The notes: generated by a model from the letters alone, not told the origin. Counted from the stretch's first letter, positions 7,430 to 15,640 are shown. The stretch: DNA of 64,000 bases from Corynebacterium sphenisci DSM 44792 (GCF_001941505.1 NZ_CP009248.1:1798001-1862000); one strand, 5' to 3'. Numbers and translations are program-made.

Positions 7430-8275
7430 ATGCACGAGCAGGATGGCCGCGGGCGGGATTCCGCCGGCGCCGGCGGGGAATCGCCGGCCGAGCCGACCCC
7501 GGAGGTGACCTGGTTCCCGCCGCAGGGCCCGCCGGCCGCACCCGGCGCCGCACCCGGGCACCCGGGCCACCCGCCGGCGCAGGGGCATCCCGGCCGGCCC
7601 GGGCCGCCGGGACCGTACCCGGGCTGGGCGCCCCCGCCCGCGCCCCCGGTCGGATCCAGCCCGGTCGGCGCACCCGGGGCCCGATCGCGCACCCCGGTGC
7701 TGCTGGGCGTGCTCGCCCTGGTGGCGATCGCCGCCGGCGCCGCGGTGGCGCTCTCCGGCCGCGGGGCGGGCGACACCCCGGATGTCGGGGAGGGCCTGGA
7801 TTTCGCCGGTATCGCCGGGGCCGCCGCGGAGGAGGCCGACACCGCCGACCAGGCGACGGTGACGGTCACCGCCACCGAATCCGCCACACGCGCCCGGGCC
7901 GCGGACACCGGCCGCGGCGGCTCCGGGGGCGCCGCCCCGGCCCGGTCGGCGAGCTCGACCCGGCCCGCCGGGGCCCGGGAGGATCCGGTGGATCCGCCCT
8001 GCGACGGCCGGGGGATCATCATCTACCAGTCCGTGTACGGGCCGAACGCCGGGGAGCAGCTCAACGCGGCCCTGGACGCCCACCCGGGCACCGTCTACGC
8101 CTCCCCCGGCGCCTGCGCGAGCCTCAACCCGGAGAAGGACGGCTACCCGGTCTACGCGGTGTACAAGGACTTCGGCCATGACCGGGAGGCGCTGTGCGCC
8201 GCGGACACCGGCATCGAGACCAACTCCCGGATCATGCAGGACGAGCGGATCTACGGCGACTACTGCGGCAAATAG
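7430..8275 (+). CDS. Membrane-anchored protein with PCDGRGI Cys-rich domain, paralogue 2
   Basis: 281 residues. The ATG has GGAAGGGA 8 bases upstream; a GTG two codons earlier is too close to that site. The N-terminus is a His/Pro/Gly-rich disordered tail with the shared motif PEVTWFPP (Thr27). One TM helix (VLLGVLALVAIAAGAAV) leads to a Thr-rich linker and the 92-residue four-Cys domain, which is almost the same as that of the preceding gene (DPPCDGRGI, YPVYAVYKDFGHD, EALCAAD, DYCGK). Only domain ends and the TW motif are conserved between the two; linkers have diverged. It is probably a tandem duplicate whose product works at the outer face of the membrane with the nearby kinase. Confidence 0.8.
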   Translation: MHEQDGRGRDSAGAGGESPAEPTPEVTWFPPQGPPAAPGAAPGHPGHPPAQGHPGRPGPPGPYPGWAPPPAPPVGSSPVGAPGARSRTPVLLGVLALVAIAAGAAVALSGRGAGDTPDVGEGLDFAGIAGAAAEEADTADQATVTVTATESATRARAADTGRGGSGGAAPARSASSTRPAGAREDPVDPPCDGRGIIIYQSVYGPNAGEQLNAALDAHPGTVYASPGACASLNPEKDGYPVYAVYKDFGHDREALCAADTGIETNSRIMQDERIYGDYCGK

Positions 8276-8290
8276 GCCGCGGCCGCGGGC

Positions 8291-8893
8291 TCAGGCCCCG
8301 GCGCGGCGGGCCCGGCGCAGCGCCGGGTCGACCAGGGGCAGCACCGGGCAGGCCCCCTGGGCGGGCGGCTCCGGCGCGGCCGGCTCGGGGACCGGGGCGT
8401 GCCCCGCGGTGCCGGGCCGCAGCGGCTCCAGCAGCCGATCCCAGGGCCCGCCGAGGGCCCGGTCCACCGCCTCGGCGATGGCCGCGCCGTCCCCGCCGGC
8501 GCGAGCCAGGATGGCGCGCAGCAGGTTCTCCCCGAGCACGATGTTGCCGGCGGCGTCGACGTCCCCGGCCCAGGTGCCCAGCTCCGGGTGCGCCTGGATC
8601 CGGCGGCCGGGCAGCGCGCCGGCCGGGTCCACGGCGATTTCGAAGACCAGGTCCGGCCAGCGGGCGAGATCATCGGCGAGCGCGTCGGCGGCGCCGGCCG
8701 GCCCGGTGACGGCGATTTCGGCGCAGCAGCGGGCGGGCTCCCCGGGACGGCGGGCGAACAGGCGCGGGCCCGGTCGGGCGCCGTCGGCGGGGGCGAGCCC
8801 GGCGCGCGCCATGGCCCACAGCACATGCGGGATCAGCGCGGCGGAGGCGGAGTGCACCCAGAGCACCCCGCGCACGGCGTTCGGTCGGTTCAT
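8291..8893 (-). CDS. DUF3145-family actinobacterial protein
   Basis: 200 residues, starting MNRPNAVRGVLWVHSA behind AGGTGAG. The opening (NAVRG.LWVHSA..AL.PH..WA) and the strand GTWAGDVDAAGNIVLGE are what I know from the DUF3145 family, a conserved actinobacterial protein of unknown function. There is no signal peptide or TM helix, so it should be cytoplasmic. It converges on the preceding membrane-protein gene with only 15 bases between the two stop codons. The last 40 residues are a Pro/Ala-rich tail. Function is not known. Confidence 0.8.
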   Translation of the reverse strand: MNRPNAVRGVLWVHSASAALIPHVLWAMARAGLAPADGARPGPRLFARRPGEPARCCAEIAVTGPAGAADALADDLARWPDLVFEIAVDPAGALPGRRIQAHPELGTWAGDVDAAGNIVLGENLLRAILARAGGDGAAIAEAVDRALGGPWDRLLEPLRPGTAGHAPVPEPAAPEPPAQGACPVLPLVDPALRRARRAGA

Positions 8894-9056
8894 CGTCTCA
8901 CCTGGGGTCGGCGGGGACCCCGCCGGCGCATCCGCGCCACCGGGGCCAAGACGAGGCTCGTCTTCCCCAACGTCCTCATCGCCGACTCGCCGCGGGCGCA
9001 CCGCGCCCGGAGCCGATGGATCCAGTGTGGCCGCGGTGCCGGGACCCCGACAAGGC

Positions 9057-9099
9057 TCAACCGCCGCTGGAACCCCCCGAAGGTTCAAGCGGCGGTTGA
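9057..9099 (-). terminator. Stem-loop after the formamidase gene
   Basis: An 18-bp stem with one mismatch (TCAACCGCCGCTGGAACC pairing with its complement) and a 7-base loop lies 16 bases beyond the leftward stop codon. There is no strong T-tract. Confidence 0.6.
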
Positions 9100-9114
9100 C
9101 CCGGCGGCGGGGGC

Positions 9115-10101
9115 TCAGCCGAGCACGGACTTGGGCAGCCGGTGCACGGTGACCGCGCCGACCGCGGTGAAGGGGTGCAGCGGGTCGGGCTCCCCGGAAC
9201 CGGTGGGCCCGCCGAGCTCGGAATGCGCCAGGGCGCTCATCACCACGTAGGCGTCCTCCCGGGTGAAGCCCCGGTCGTCGACCAGGAAGTCGAACATGTC
9301 CTCGTAGCCGCGTTTGATGGACTCCTGCACCGGGTCGCCGATGCCGATGAAGCACCACTCCCCGGGGGTCTCCACCCGGGGCGCGCGCAGCGGCATGGAC
9401 TTCACCACGTCCACGGAGACCACCGCCACGCCCTCGGCCTCGATGGCGACGAAGGAGGATTCGCCGCGGGCCATCACCGCGTGGATGTCGCCGATGCTCA
9501 GCAGCGCGCCCGGCACCAGCACCGGCAGGTAGACGGTGGCGCCCGGGGCGACGTCGGTGAGGTCCATGTTCCCGCCGGAGGCGAAGCTGGGCATGATGGT
9601 CGACCCGGTGCCGGTGGCGGGGGCGGTGCCGATGCAGCCGATCATGGGCCGCGGGGCGGTGTCGATGCGCTCGGTGAGCTGCACCCGCTCGCCCACCGGG
9701 ATCCGCCGGGTGAAGGACCGCTCCCCCATCCGGTCGGCCAGCGCCCCGGCGCCCGGCAGGGACACCGACCAGCCGTGGTCCTTGAGGTGGATCTCGTGCA
9801 CGGTGACCTGCAGCGCGTCCCCGGGTTCGGCGCCCTCGACGTAGAGCGGCCCGGTCACCGGGTTGATGGTGGCGGTGACCTTGTCCAGGCTGCCGCGCTC
9901 GTGCAGCTGCGCGTAGACGGCGTCATCGGTCTCGAAGCCGATCCGCTCGCCCCCGCCGGCGGCGACGGTGAGCGCCGGGGCGATGCCGGCGTCGAAGGAG
10001 GCCTGGCCGAGGCTCTTCGGCAGGAGATGGTCGATGCGCGCCCCGGCGGGCACGTACCCGGGCCGGGCGGGGGTGCGGTTCTGGTCGTCGGTGCCGGTCA
10101 T
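9115..10101 (-). CDS. Acetamidase/formamidase family protein
   Basis: 328 residues; the ATG is preceded by AAAGGAG. The protein matches the FmdA/AmdA family, which hydrolyses short-chain amides such as formamide and acetamide to ammonia and the acid. Family signatures are GPLYVEGAEPGDAL near residue 90, IGCIGTAP and SGGNMDLTDV in the middle, and GDIHAVMARGE further on, all part of the metal-dependent amidase core. Length is somewhat shorter than the classical fungal or Methylophilus enzymes (about 400) but normal for bacterial homologues. It is a single cytoplasmic gene closed by a stem-loop. The true substrate cannot be read from the sequence. Confidence 0.88.
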   Translation of the reverse strand: MTGTDDQNRTPARPGYVPAGARIDHLLPKSLGQASFDAGIAPALTVAAGGGERIGFETDDAVYAQLHERGSLDKVTATINPVTGPLYVEGAEPGDALQVTVHEIHLKDHGWSVSLPGAGALADRMGERSFTRRIPVGERVQLTERIDTAPRPMIGCIGTAPATGTGSTIMPSFASGGNMDLTDVAPGATVYLPVLVPGALLSIGDIHAVMARGESSFVAIEAEGVAVVSVDVVKSMPLRAPRVETPGEWCFIGIGDPVQESIKRGYEDMFDFLVDDRGFTREDAYVVMSALAHSELGGPTGSGEPDPLHPFTAVGAVTVHRLPKSVLG

Positions 10102-10303
10102 GGCGGTTTCTGCTCCTTTCGGGGGCGGATGCCGCGGGGATGGCCGCGTTCACCCTCCCAGGGTAGCCATCACCGGGCCCACCGGCCGCTGAGCAGGGCG
10201 GACGCCGATCCGATCACGGCCGGGGGCCGGCCGGCATACCGGTCCGGGACCCCCGGCCCGGGGTGGGCCGCACCGCCCGGTGGCGGGCCCGGCGGCGGGC
10301 CGG

Positions 10304-11164
10304 CTACCCGGCCTCCCCCAGGGCCGCCCAGAGCCGGTCGTTCCACTCGGTCCAGCGGGGCTTCGCCCAGTCCCCGAAGGGCCGGTCGGTGAGCACCACG
10401 CAGGCCCGGCCGGTGGGGGCGTGCAGCCACAGGAAGGTGCCGGCCTGGCCGAAGTGCCCGGCGACGTCCGCGGGCATCGAGGCGCCGAACCACAGGCCCC
10501 GCCGGGATTTCGGCCGGCCGTGGATCTGGAAGCCCAGCCCCCAGTCCGCCGGGCGCTGCGGACCGTAGCCGGGCACCACCCCGTCCAGGCCGGGGAATTG
10601 CACGGTGAGCGCCTCGGCGACGGTGCCCGGGTGCAGCAGCGCCGGGTCCAGGATCTCGTCGGCGAAGTTCATCAGGCCCGCGGCGGTGGCCTCCCCGCCG
10701 TGCCCGGCGGAGCCGTGCAGCGCCGCCCCGGCCATGCCCAGGGGGGCGAAGGTTGCCTCCCGCAGGTAGTGCGGGAAGGCCATCCCGGTCTCCGCGGCGA
10801 CCGCATCGGCGAGAATGTCGAATCCGGCGGAGGAGTAGATCCGGCGCTCCCCGGGGGCGCGCTCGGGCTCCCGGGAGGCGAAGCCCACCCCGGAGGCGTG
10901 CGCCAGCAGATGCCGCACCGTCGCCCCGGGCGGCCCGCAGGCCCCGTCCAGGTCGAAGACGCCCTCCTCCACGGCGATGAGGAAGGCGTGCGCGCTGAGC
11001 AGCTTGGTGACGCTGGCCAGGCCGTAGCGCCGATCCGGGTCGCCGTGCACCGCCCACTCCCCGCCGGGGCCGCGCACCGCGGCGACGACGTGGTCGGCGG
11101 GCCAGCCGTCGACCTCGGCGAGGACGTCGGCGGGATCGGCGGGCGGGTGCGGCTGCTGGATCAT
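10304..11164 (-). CDS. Serine hydrolase of the beta-lactamase/PBP-like family
   Basis: 286 residues with the motifs of class C-like serine hydrolases: SVTK (SXXK nucleophile motif) at about 51-54, YSS in RRIYSSAGFDILAD at the YXN position, and HFGQAG near 239 in the place of the KTG/HTG motif. No signal peptide is visible, so it probably acts in the cytoplasm as an esterase or peptidase and is not a resistance enzyme. The stop of the upstream transporter gene lies only 9 bases before the start, so the two are probably cotranscribed. Confidence 0.85.
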   Translation of the reverse strand: MIQQPHPPADPADVLAEVDGWPADHVVAAVRGPGGEWAVHGDPDRRYGLASVTKLLSAHAFLIAVEEGVFDLDGACGPPGATVRHLLAHASGVGFASREPERAPGERRIYSSAGFDILADAVAAETGMAFPHYLREATFAPLGMAGAALHGSAGHGGEATAAGLMNFADEILDPALLHPGTVAEALTVQFPGLDGVVPGYGPQRPADWGLGFQIHGRPKSRRGLWFGASMPADVAGHFGQAGTFLWLHAPTGRACVVLTDRPFGDWAKPRWTEWNDRLWAALGEAG

Positions 11165-11173
11165 GGACCCAGG

Positions 11174-12562
11174 CTAGCCCGCGGCCCCCGGGGCCGGCGC
11201 CGGGGCGTCGGCGTCCAGATCGGCGCCCGCCCCGGCCGCCCAGCGCTCCTCGTCGAGGATCCCGGCCCGCCGGGCCACCACCGCGGCGACCAGGGCCTGC
11301 CCGGTGACGTTGACCGCGGTGCGGCCCATGTCCACCACCGGCTCCACCGCCAGCAGCAGCCCCACCCCGGCCAGCGGCAGGCCCAGGGTGGACAGGGTCA
11401 GGGTGAGCATCACGGTGGCCCCGGTGGTGCCGGCGGTGGCCGCCGAGCCCAGCACGGAGACCACCACGATGAGCAGGTAGTGATGCGGGGCGAGATCCAC
11501 CCCGTAGAACCCGGCGACGAAGATCGCGGCCACCGCCGGGTACACCGCGGCGCACCCGTCCATCTTGGTGGTCGCCCCCAGCGGCACCGCGAAGGAGGCG
11601 TAGGCCGGCGGCACCCCCAGGCGGCGCTCCGCCACCCGCTGGGTCACCGGCATGACGCCCATGGAGGAGCGGGTGACGAAGCCCAGGGAGGTCACCGGCC
11701 ACACCCGCCGGTAGAACCCGATGACGTCGAGGCCGGTGCCGCGCAGCACCAGGGGGTAGACGACCGCGAGGACGATGGCCAGGCCGAGGTAGACGGCGAG
11801 GATGAACCAGCCCAGCGATCCCATGGCGGACCAGCCGTAGGCGGCGACGGCCCGGCCGATGAGGGCGGCGGTGCCCACCGGGGCGAGCCGGATCACCCAC
11901 CACAGGGCCTTCTGGATGATCGCCAGCAGGGAGGCCATGACGGCGAGGAAGGGTTCCGCGGCGGGGCCGACGCGCACCGCGGCGACCCCGAGGGCGATGG
12001 CGATGACGAGCAGCTGCAGCACCTGGAAGCGGGGTTCCGCGCCGTCCCCGCCGAGGCGGACGCCGAGGCCGAGGATGTTGTCGGGCACCACCGAGGCGAG
12101 GAAGGCCCACCAGCTGCCCACCCCCTCCGGGGCGGCCGCGGCGGTCCGGGGCACCCCGGTGCGCACCCCGGGATCGATCAGCGCGCCGACGCCGATCCCG
12201 ACGAGCACGCTGGCCAGGGCGGTCGCGGCGAACCAGAGCAGGGTCGACGCGGCGAGCCGGGCGGCGTCGGCGACCTGGCGCAGCTGCGCCACCGAGGTCA
12301 CCACCGCGGTGACCACCAGGGGCGGCACGAGGAGCATGAGGAGCTTGACGTAGGCGTCGCCGACGCCGTCGAGGACGGCGCCGAGGCCGGCCGCGGCGGC
12401 GCCGCCGCGGCGGGCGAGCAGGCCCAGGGCCAGGCCGATGAGCAGGCCGAGGAGCACCTGGACGCCGAAGGAGGGCATCCGGGGCCGCCGGGGCCGGCGT
12501 CCGGGGGCGGGGCTGTCGGGGTGGTCCGCCGGGGTGCGGCGGTTCGGGGGCTGGTTCGCCAT
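11174..12562 (-). CDS. DAACS-family cation symporter (dicarboxylate, amino acid or cystine)
   Basis: 462 residues; ATG behind GAAGGAC. The protein has the 8-TM-plus-two-hairpin plan of the dicarboxylate/amino acid:cation symporter family: VTRSSMGVMPVT (hairpin 1 serine-rich tip), LGATTKMDGCAAVYP (the family's NMDGT region, here KMDGC), SAATAGTTGATVM (hairpin 2) and the last helix VVDMGRTAVNVTGQ. The Asn-to-Lys and Thr-to-Cys changes in the NMDGT motif could alter cation or substrate choice. A short ORF resembling actinobacterial sulfur-gene leader peptides lies 151 bases upstream, so uptake of a sulfur amino acid such as cystine (TcyP-like) is a reasonable inference, not shown directly. Confidence 0.88.
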   Translation of the reverse strand: MANQPPNRRTPADHPDSPAPGRRPRRPRMPSFGVQVLLGLLIGLALGLLARRGGAAAAGLGAVLDGVGDAYVKLLMLLVPPLVVTAVVTSVAQLRQVADAARLAASTLLWFAATALASVLVGIGVGALIDPGVRTGVPRTAAAAPEGVGSWWAFLASVVPDNILGLGVRLGGDGAEPRFQVLQLLVIAIALGVAAVRVGPAAEPFLAVMASLLAIIQKALWWVIRLAPVGTAALIGRAVAAYGWSAMGSLGWFILAVYLGLAIVLAVVYPLVLRGTGLDVIGFYRRVWPVTSLGFVTRSSMGVMPVTQRVAERRLGVPPAYASFAVPLGATTKMDGCAAVYPAVAAIFVAGFYGVDLAPHHYLLIVVVSVLGSAATAGTTGATVMLTLTLSTLGLPLAGVGLLLAVEPVVDMGRTAVNVTGQALVAAVVARRAGILDEERWAAGAGADLDADAPAPAPGAAG

Positions 12563-12713
12563 GGGGGTGTCCTTCGCTGCGGGCGCGGCGGCCGTGCGCC
12601 GGCTCGCCGGGTGGGCGCTCGCCGGGGCGTGGGCCGCGGACGCGATGTCGATGGGGTGCGGCGCCGGGGCGGGGCCGCGGCGCGCGGGATCGGCCGGATG
12701 GTCCCGGCCCGGG

Positions 12714-12776
12714 TCAGGCGGCGGAGTGCATGCGGCACTGGTCCAGCCAGAGCCGCCGGGTGAGCAACATCGACAT
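12714..12776 (-). CDS. Short leader peptide (LTRRLWLDQCRMHSA type)
   Basis: A 20-codon ORF, MSMLLTRRLWLDQCRMHSAA, lies upstream of the DAACS transporter on the same strand. It resembles the short actinobacterial leader peptides with the pattern LTRR.H.DL.R..SA.C that I know from upstream of sulfate and cysteine genes. Conserved here are LTRR, Asp and CRMHSA. It has one Cys in position 14. The 151 bases between its stop and the transporter start are very GC-rich and could fold into an attenuator. It probably ties transporter expression to translation of the leader. Confidence 0.6.
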   Translation of the reverse strand: MSMLLTRRLWLDQCRMHSAA

Positions 12777-12808
12777 GGCCCCAGGGTAAATCCTGTTTTC
12801 GGGCCGGG

Positions 12809-13615
12809 TCAAGACCCGCCGGCCCCCGGCCCCTCCGGGCCGCCGTCCCCCGGTCCCGGCGCGGGGTCGACGATGCCGGAGCCGCCGGCCTGGGCGCGGC
12901 GCCAGCGGCGGCGCTCCCGGAGGGTGCCGTCGCGCTCCCGGCGGGCGAGCAGCCCGGCGAGCTGCTGGCGGGTCATCGTGATCGGGGCGACCTCCGGGCT
13001 GCCCGGCAGCACCCAGTTGCGGTGCCCGGCGAGGATCGCCAGCCCCGCCCCCGAACAGGTCGCCACGATCATGCCCACGGTGGGTAGATCGAGGAGGTAG
13101 AAGCCGACCAGCACCGAGGCGCCGAGCAGCGCCGGGGTGGCGTAGATGGTGTTGCCGCCGAAGATCGCGGGCACATTGCCCACGGCGATGTCCCGGATCA
13201 TGCCGCCGCCGACGGCGGTGAGCATCCCGCACAGGATGGCGGTGGGCCAGGGCATGCCGTGCACCATCGCCTTCATCGCGCCGGTGACCGACCACACCCC
13301 GAGGATGATGGCGTCGCCGTAGCGGAAGAACAGGTCCCACACCCGGCCCTCGAAATGCGCGATCCAGGCGATCAGCCCGCCAAGCAGCGCGAAGCCCATG
13401 TACGCCGGTTCGGCGAAGGCCGCCGGGGTGCCCTTCTGCATGAAGGTGTCCCGCAGCAGCCCCCCGCCGAGGGCGGAGAACAGCGCTAGGAAGGAGAAGC
13501 CGACGAGGTCGAAGCGCCGCTGCCGGGCGATGGTCCCGCCGATGGCGCCGTTGATGACGACGCCGGTCAGATCCAGGATTCGGTAGACCGCGTCGACGGT
13601 GGGATCCACAACCAT
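12809..13615 (-). CDS. TRIC-family (UPF0126/YadS-like) membrane protein
   Basis: 268 residues. Two homologous three-helix halves are visible, each with the glycine-rich signature: GGGLLRDTF in the first and GGGMIRDIA in the second, separated by about 85 residues. This is the pattern of prokaryotic TRIC channels (monovalent cation channels, formerly UPF0126). After the seventh helix (GMIVATCSGAGLAIL) there is a basic and then proline-rich cytoplasmic tail of about 60 residues that is longer than usual. The start at 13615 (MVVDPTVDAVYRILDL) is the conserved one, although its ribosome binding site is weak. The leader-peptide ORF of the next operon starts 33 bases after its stop. Confidence 0.85.
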   Translation of the reverse strand: MVVDPTVDAVYRILDLTGVVINGAIGGTIARQRRFDLVGFSFLALFSALGGGLLRDTFMQKGTPAAFAEPAYMGFALLGGLIAWIAHFEGRVWDLFFRYGDAIILGVWSVTGAMKAMVHGMPWPTAILCGMLTAVGGGMIRDIAVGNVPAIFGGNTIYATPALLGASVLVGFYLLDLPTVGMIVATCSGAGLAILAGHRNWVLPGSPEVAPITMTRQQLAGLLARRERDGTLRERRRWRRAQAGGSGIVDPAPGPGDGGPEGPGAGGS

Positions 13616-13671
13616 GGCCCAATTCAATCCCGCGGCCGCCCGGGCGGGCAACACGCCCCGCCGCCCGGGCG

Positions 13672-15294
13672 CTACCCCCGGTCCCGCGCCACCCGGCGCA
13701 CCCGCAGCGCGCCGACCAGGCCGACCACCAGCGCCGCGGCCGCGGCGAAGAGCGTCGCCCGGGTGGCCTCCGCGAAGGCCCGGGTGAGCGGATCCAGCAG
13801 CGCCGGGTCCGCGCCCGCGGCGCGCATCCCCACCAGCGCCTGGCCCGCGGAGGAGCGCACCGCGGCGGCGGCCTCGGCGGCGGCGCCGGTGAAGCCGGCG
13901 GTGCTGCGGGCCAGGGCCGCCGACAGCACCGCGCCGGCCAGGGCCGCGCCCATCGCGGAGCCGACCTGGCGCACCGTGGACTGGGTGGCCGAGGCCTGGC
14001 CCGAGTACTCCACGGGGACGTCGGCGAGCACCAGGGAGGTCAGCTGCGCCGAGGCCAGGCCCAGGCCCACCCCGTAGATGACGAGGGCCAGGATCACCAG
14101 CCACAGCTGCTGGCCGGCGCGCTCCTCGGCGGCGAGCTGGAACGCACCGAAGACCTCCAGGGCCAGCCCCAGCACCACGGTACCGGCGGCCCCGATGCGC
14201 GCGGCGAGATGCCGTGCCGCCGCACCGGAGGCGAAGGCCCCGGCGGCCATCGCGGCGAGCACCAGCCCGGTGCCGATGGTGGACAGCCCCACTGCGGAGA
14301 CGAGGAAGAGCGGCAGCGTGAACACCAGCGCGAACTGCCCGATGGCCACGGTGCAGGCGGTGAGGTTGCCCCAGGTGAAGGTGGGTTCGCGGAACATGGA
14401 CAGCTCCAGCAGCGGGGCGGCGCCGCGGTCGCTGCGGCGACGCTCCACCACCACGAAGGCGGCGAGGGCGGCGAGCCCGGCGAGGAGCGCCACCGGGGCG
14501 GCGGAGGGCCAGCCCTCCGGCCAGGTCAGGCCGGCGATGCGCAGCGGGGCGAGCTGCCGCCACCAGCCCAGGGTGGGGCCCTCGATGATGCCGAAGACGA
14601 GCAACCCGAACCCGACCGCGGAGAGCGCGAACCCGGCCGGGTCGGCGGAGTCGTCCGCGACCGCGTCGCGCGGCGCCCGGGTCTCCGGCACCATGGCGAG
14701 CGCGCCGACCACCAGCAGCACCGCCAGGGGCACGTTCACCCAGAAGATCCAGCGCCAGCCGGCCCATTCGGTGAGGGCACCGCCGATGAGCGGGCCCACC
14801 GCGGCCGCACCGGACATCACCGCGCCCCAGACCCCGAAGGCGGCGGCGCGGTCCCGGCCCCGGAACACCGCGTTGACCGTGGACAGGGTGGCCGGCAGGA
14901 TGCACGCCCCGCCGAGGCCCTGCACCACCCGGGCGCCGATGAGCATCCCGCTCCCCCCGGCCAGCCCGGCCAGGGCGGAGCCGGCGGCGAAGACCACGAG
15001 GCCGAGCAGGAACACCCGGCGCCGGCCCACCCGGTCGCCGATCCGGCCGGCGGTGAGCAGCAGGGCCGCGAAGACCACCGAATACAGGCTGGTCACCCAC
15101 TGGGCCCCGGTGAGATCCAGGCCCAGGTCGGCGATGATCGCGGGAAGGGACACGCCCACCACGGTGCCGTCGAGGATGATCAGCGCCAGCCCGAGGGCCA
15201 GCACGGCCAGGGCCCACCAGCGGTGCGCCGGGGCCGGTGGCCCATCGGCGGACGTGGTGGACCGGGGTGCGGGATCCTGCGGAGAAACGGTCAT
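13672..15294 (-). CDS. MFS exporter, DHA2 (14-TM, EmrB/QacA-like) family
   Basis: 540 residues. The start is MTVSPQDP, because upstream codons in the frame are non-conserved. DHA2 hallmarks are present: LIILDGTVVGVSLPAI in helix 1, GRIGDRVGRRRVFLLG (motif A) between helices 2 and 3, ARVVQGLGGACILPA in helix 4 and the antiporter motif C (GPLIGGALTEWAGWRWIF) in helix 5. About 14 TM helices are predicted by eye. The family pumps drugs, dyes or lipids with proton antiport. It stands alone, with no regulator gene beside it. Confidence 0.9.
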   Translation of the reverse strand: MTVSPQDPAPRSTTSADGPPAPAHRWWALAVLALGLALIILDGTVVGVSLPAIIADLGLDLTGAQWVTSLYSVVFAALLLTAGRIGDRVGRRRVFLLGLVVFAAGSALAGLAGGSGMLIGARVVQGLGGACILPATLSTVNAVFRGRDRAAAFGVWGAVMSGAAAVGPLIGGALTEWAGWRWIFWVNVPLAVLLVVGALAMVPETRAPRDAVADDSADPAGFALSAVGFGLLVFGIIEGPTLGWWRQLAPLRIAGLTWPEGWPSAAPVALLAGLAALAAFVVVERRRSDRGAAPLLELSMFREPTFTWGNLTACTVAIGQFALVFTLPLFLVSAVGLSTIGTGLVLAAMAAGAFASGAAARHLAARIGAAGTVVLGLALEVFGAFQLAAEERAGQQLWLVILALVIYGVGLGLASAQLTSLVLADVPVEYSGQASATQSTVRQVGSAMGAALAGAVLSAALARSTAGFTGAAAEAAAAVRSSAGQALVGMRAAGADPALLDPLTRAFAEATRATLFAAAAALVVGLVGALRVRRVARDRG

Positions 15295-15443
15295 GAAACC
15301 AAGTATCCGGGCTTCATCCGGGTGGCGGATCAACCATTCGGTTGATTTCCGGCCGTTCCCCCGGCCCCACCGGCCCCGTAGGGGCGACACCGGCGGGCGC
15401 GCGCCCCGGGATGCCCGCCGCCTTGCTATCTTCATCCGGGTAC

Positions 15444-15517
15444 GCCCCCATAGCTCAGTCGGTTAGAGCCGCGGACTCATAATCCGCTGGTCGCAGGTTC
15501 GAGCCCTGCTGGGGGCA
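15444..15517 (+). tRNA. tRNA with CAT anticodon (elongator Met or Ile2)
   Basis: The cloverleaf folds fully: acceptor GCCCCCA/TGGGGGC, D-arm GCTC...GAGC, anticodon stem GCGGA/TCCGC with loop CTCATAA, variable loop, and T-arm GCAGG/CCTGC around TTCGAGC. CCA is not encoded (ACGC follows). CAT may be read as Met or, if the C is lysidine-modified, Ile. The element at 15471-23122 has inserted in its 3' half. Confidence 0.95.
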
Positions 15518-15518
15518 C
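15471..15518 (+). repeat. attL core (48-bp direct repeat, left copy)
   Basis: The 48 bases from the anticodon stem to the AC after the acceptor stem recur exactly at 23075-23122. The base before and the bases after differ between the copies, which sets the repeat ends. Confidence 0.95.
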
Positions 15519-15569
15519 GCAGGTCAGAGGCGGTTTTTGGGCAGATCACCTGGGTCGGAGGACCCGCAC

Positions 15570-15591
15570 CTGACACAAAACTGACACAAAA
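15570..15591 (+). repeat. Tandem CTGACACAAAA repeats beside attL
   Basis: Two exact copies of the 11-mer CTGACACAAAA are joined end to end, 52 bases inside the element. The position and form fit arm-type integrase binding sites. Confidence 0.6.
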
Positions 15592-15592
15592 G

Positions 15593-15621
15593 CCCCCGCC
15601 GGGCGTGCTGCCCGGCGGGGG
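15593..15621 (-). terminator. Terminator of the leftward cargo operon
   Basis: A 12-bp stem CCCCCGCCGGGC with a 5-base loop; on the minus strand it is followed by CTTTTGT. It lies 20 bases past the second cargo gene and protects the tRNA from antisense transcription. Confidence 0.75.
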
Positions 15622-15640
15622 TTTACGGTCACGATTCAGT

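Noticed and set aside
10304..11164. Antibiotic-resistance beta-lactamase
   Set aside because: SXXK and other motifs place it in the broad class C-like hydrolase family, but there is no signal peptide and the motif 3 is HFG; a resistance role is unsupported.
10280..12763. 827-codon rightward open frame opposite the hydrolase and transporter genes
   Set aside because: Its translation is low-complexity Gly/Arg/His/Pro and it is the antisense frame of two well-supported leftward genes; such open frames are common in very GC-rich DNA.
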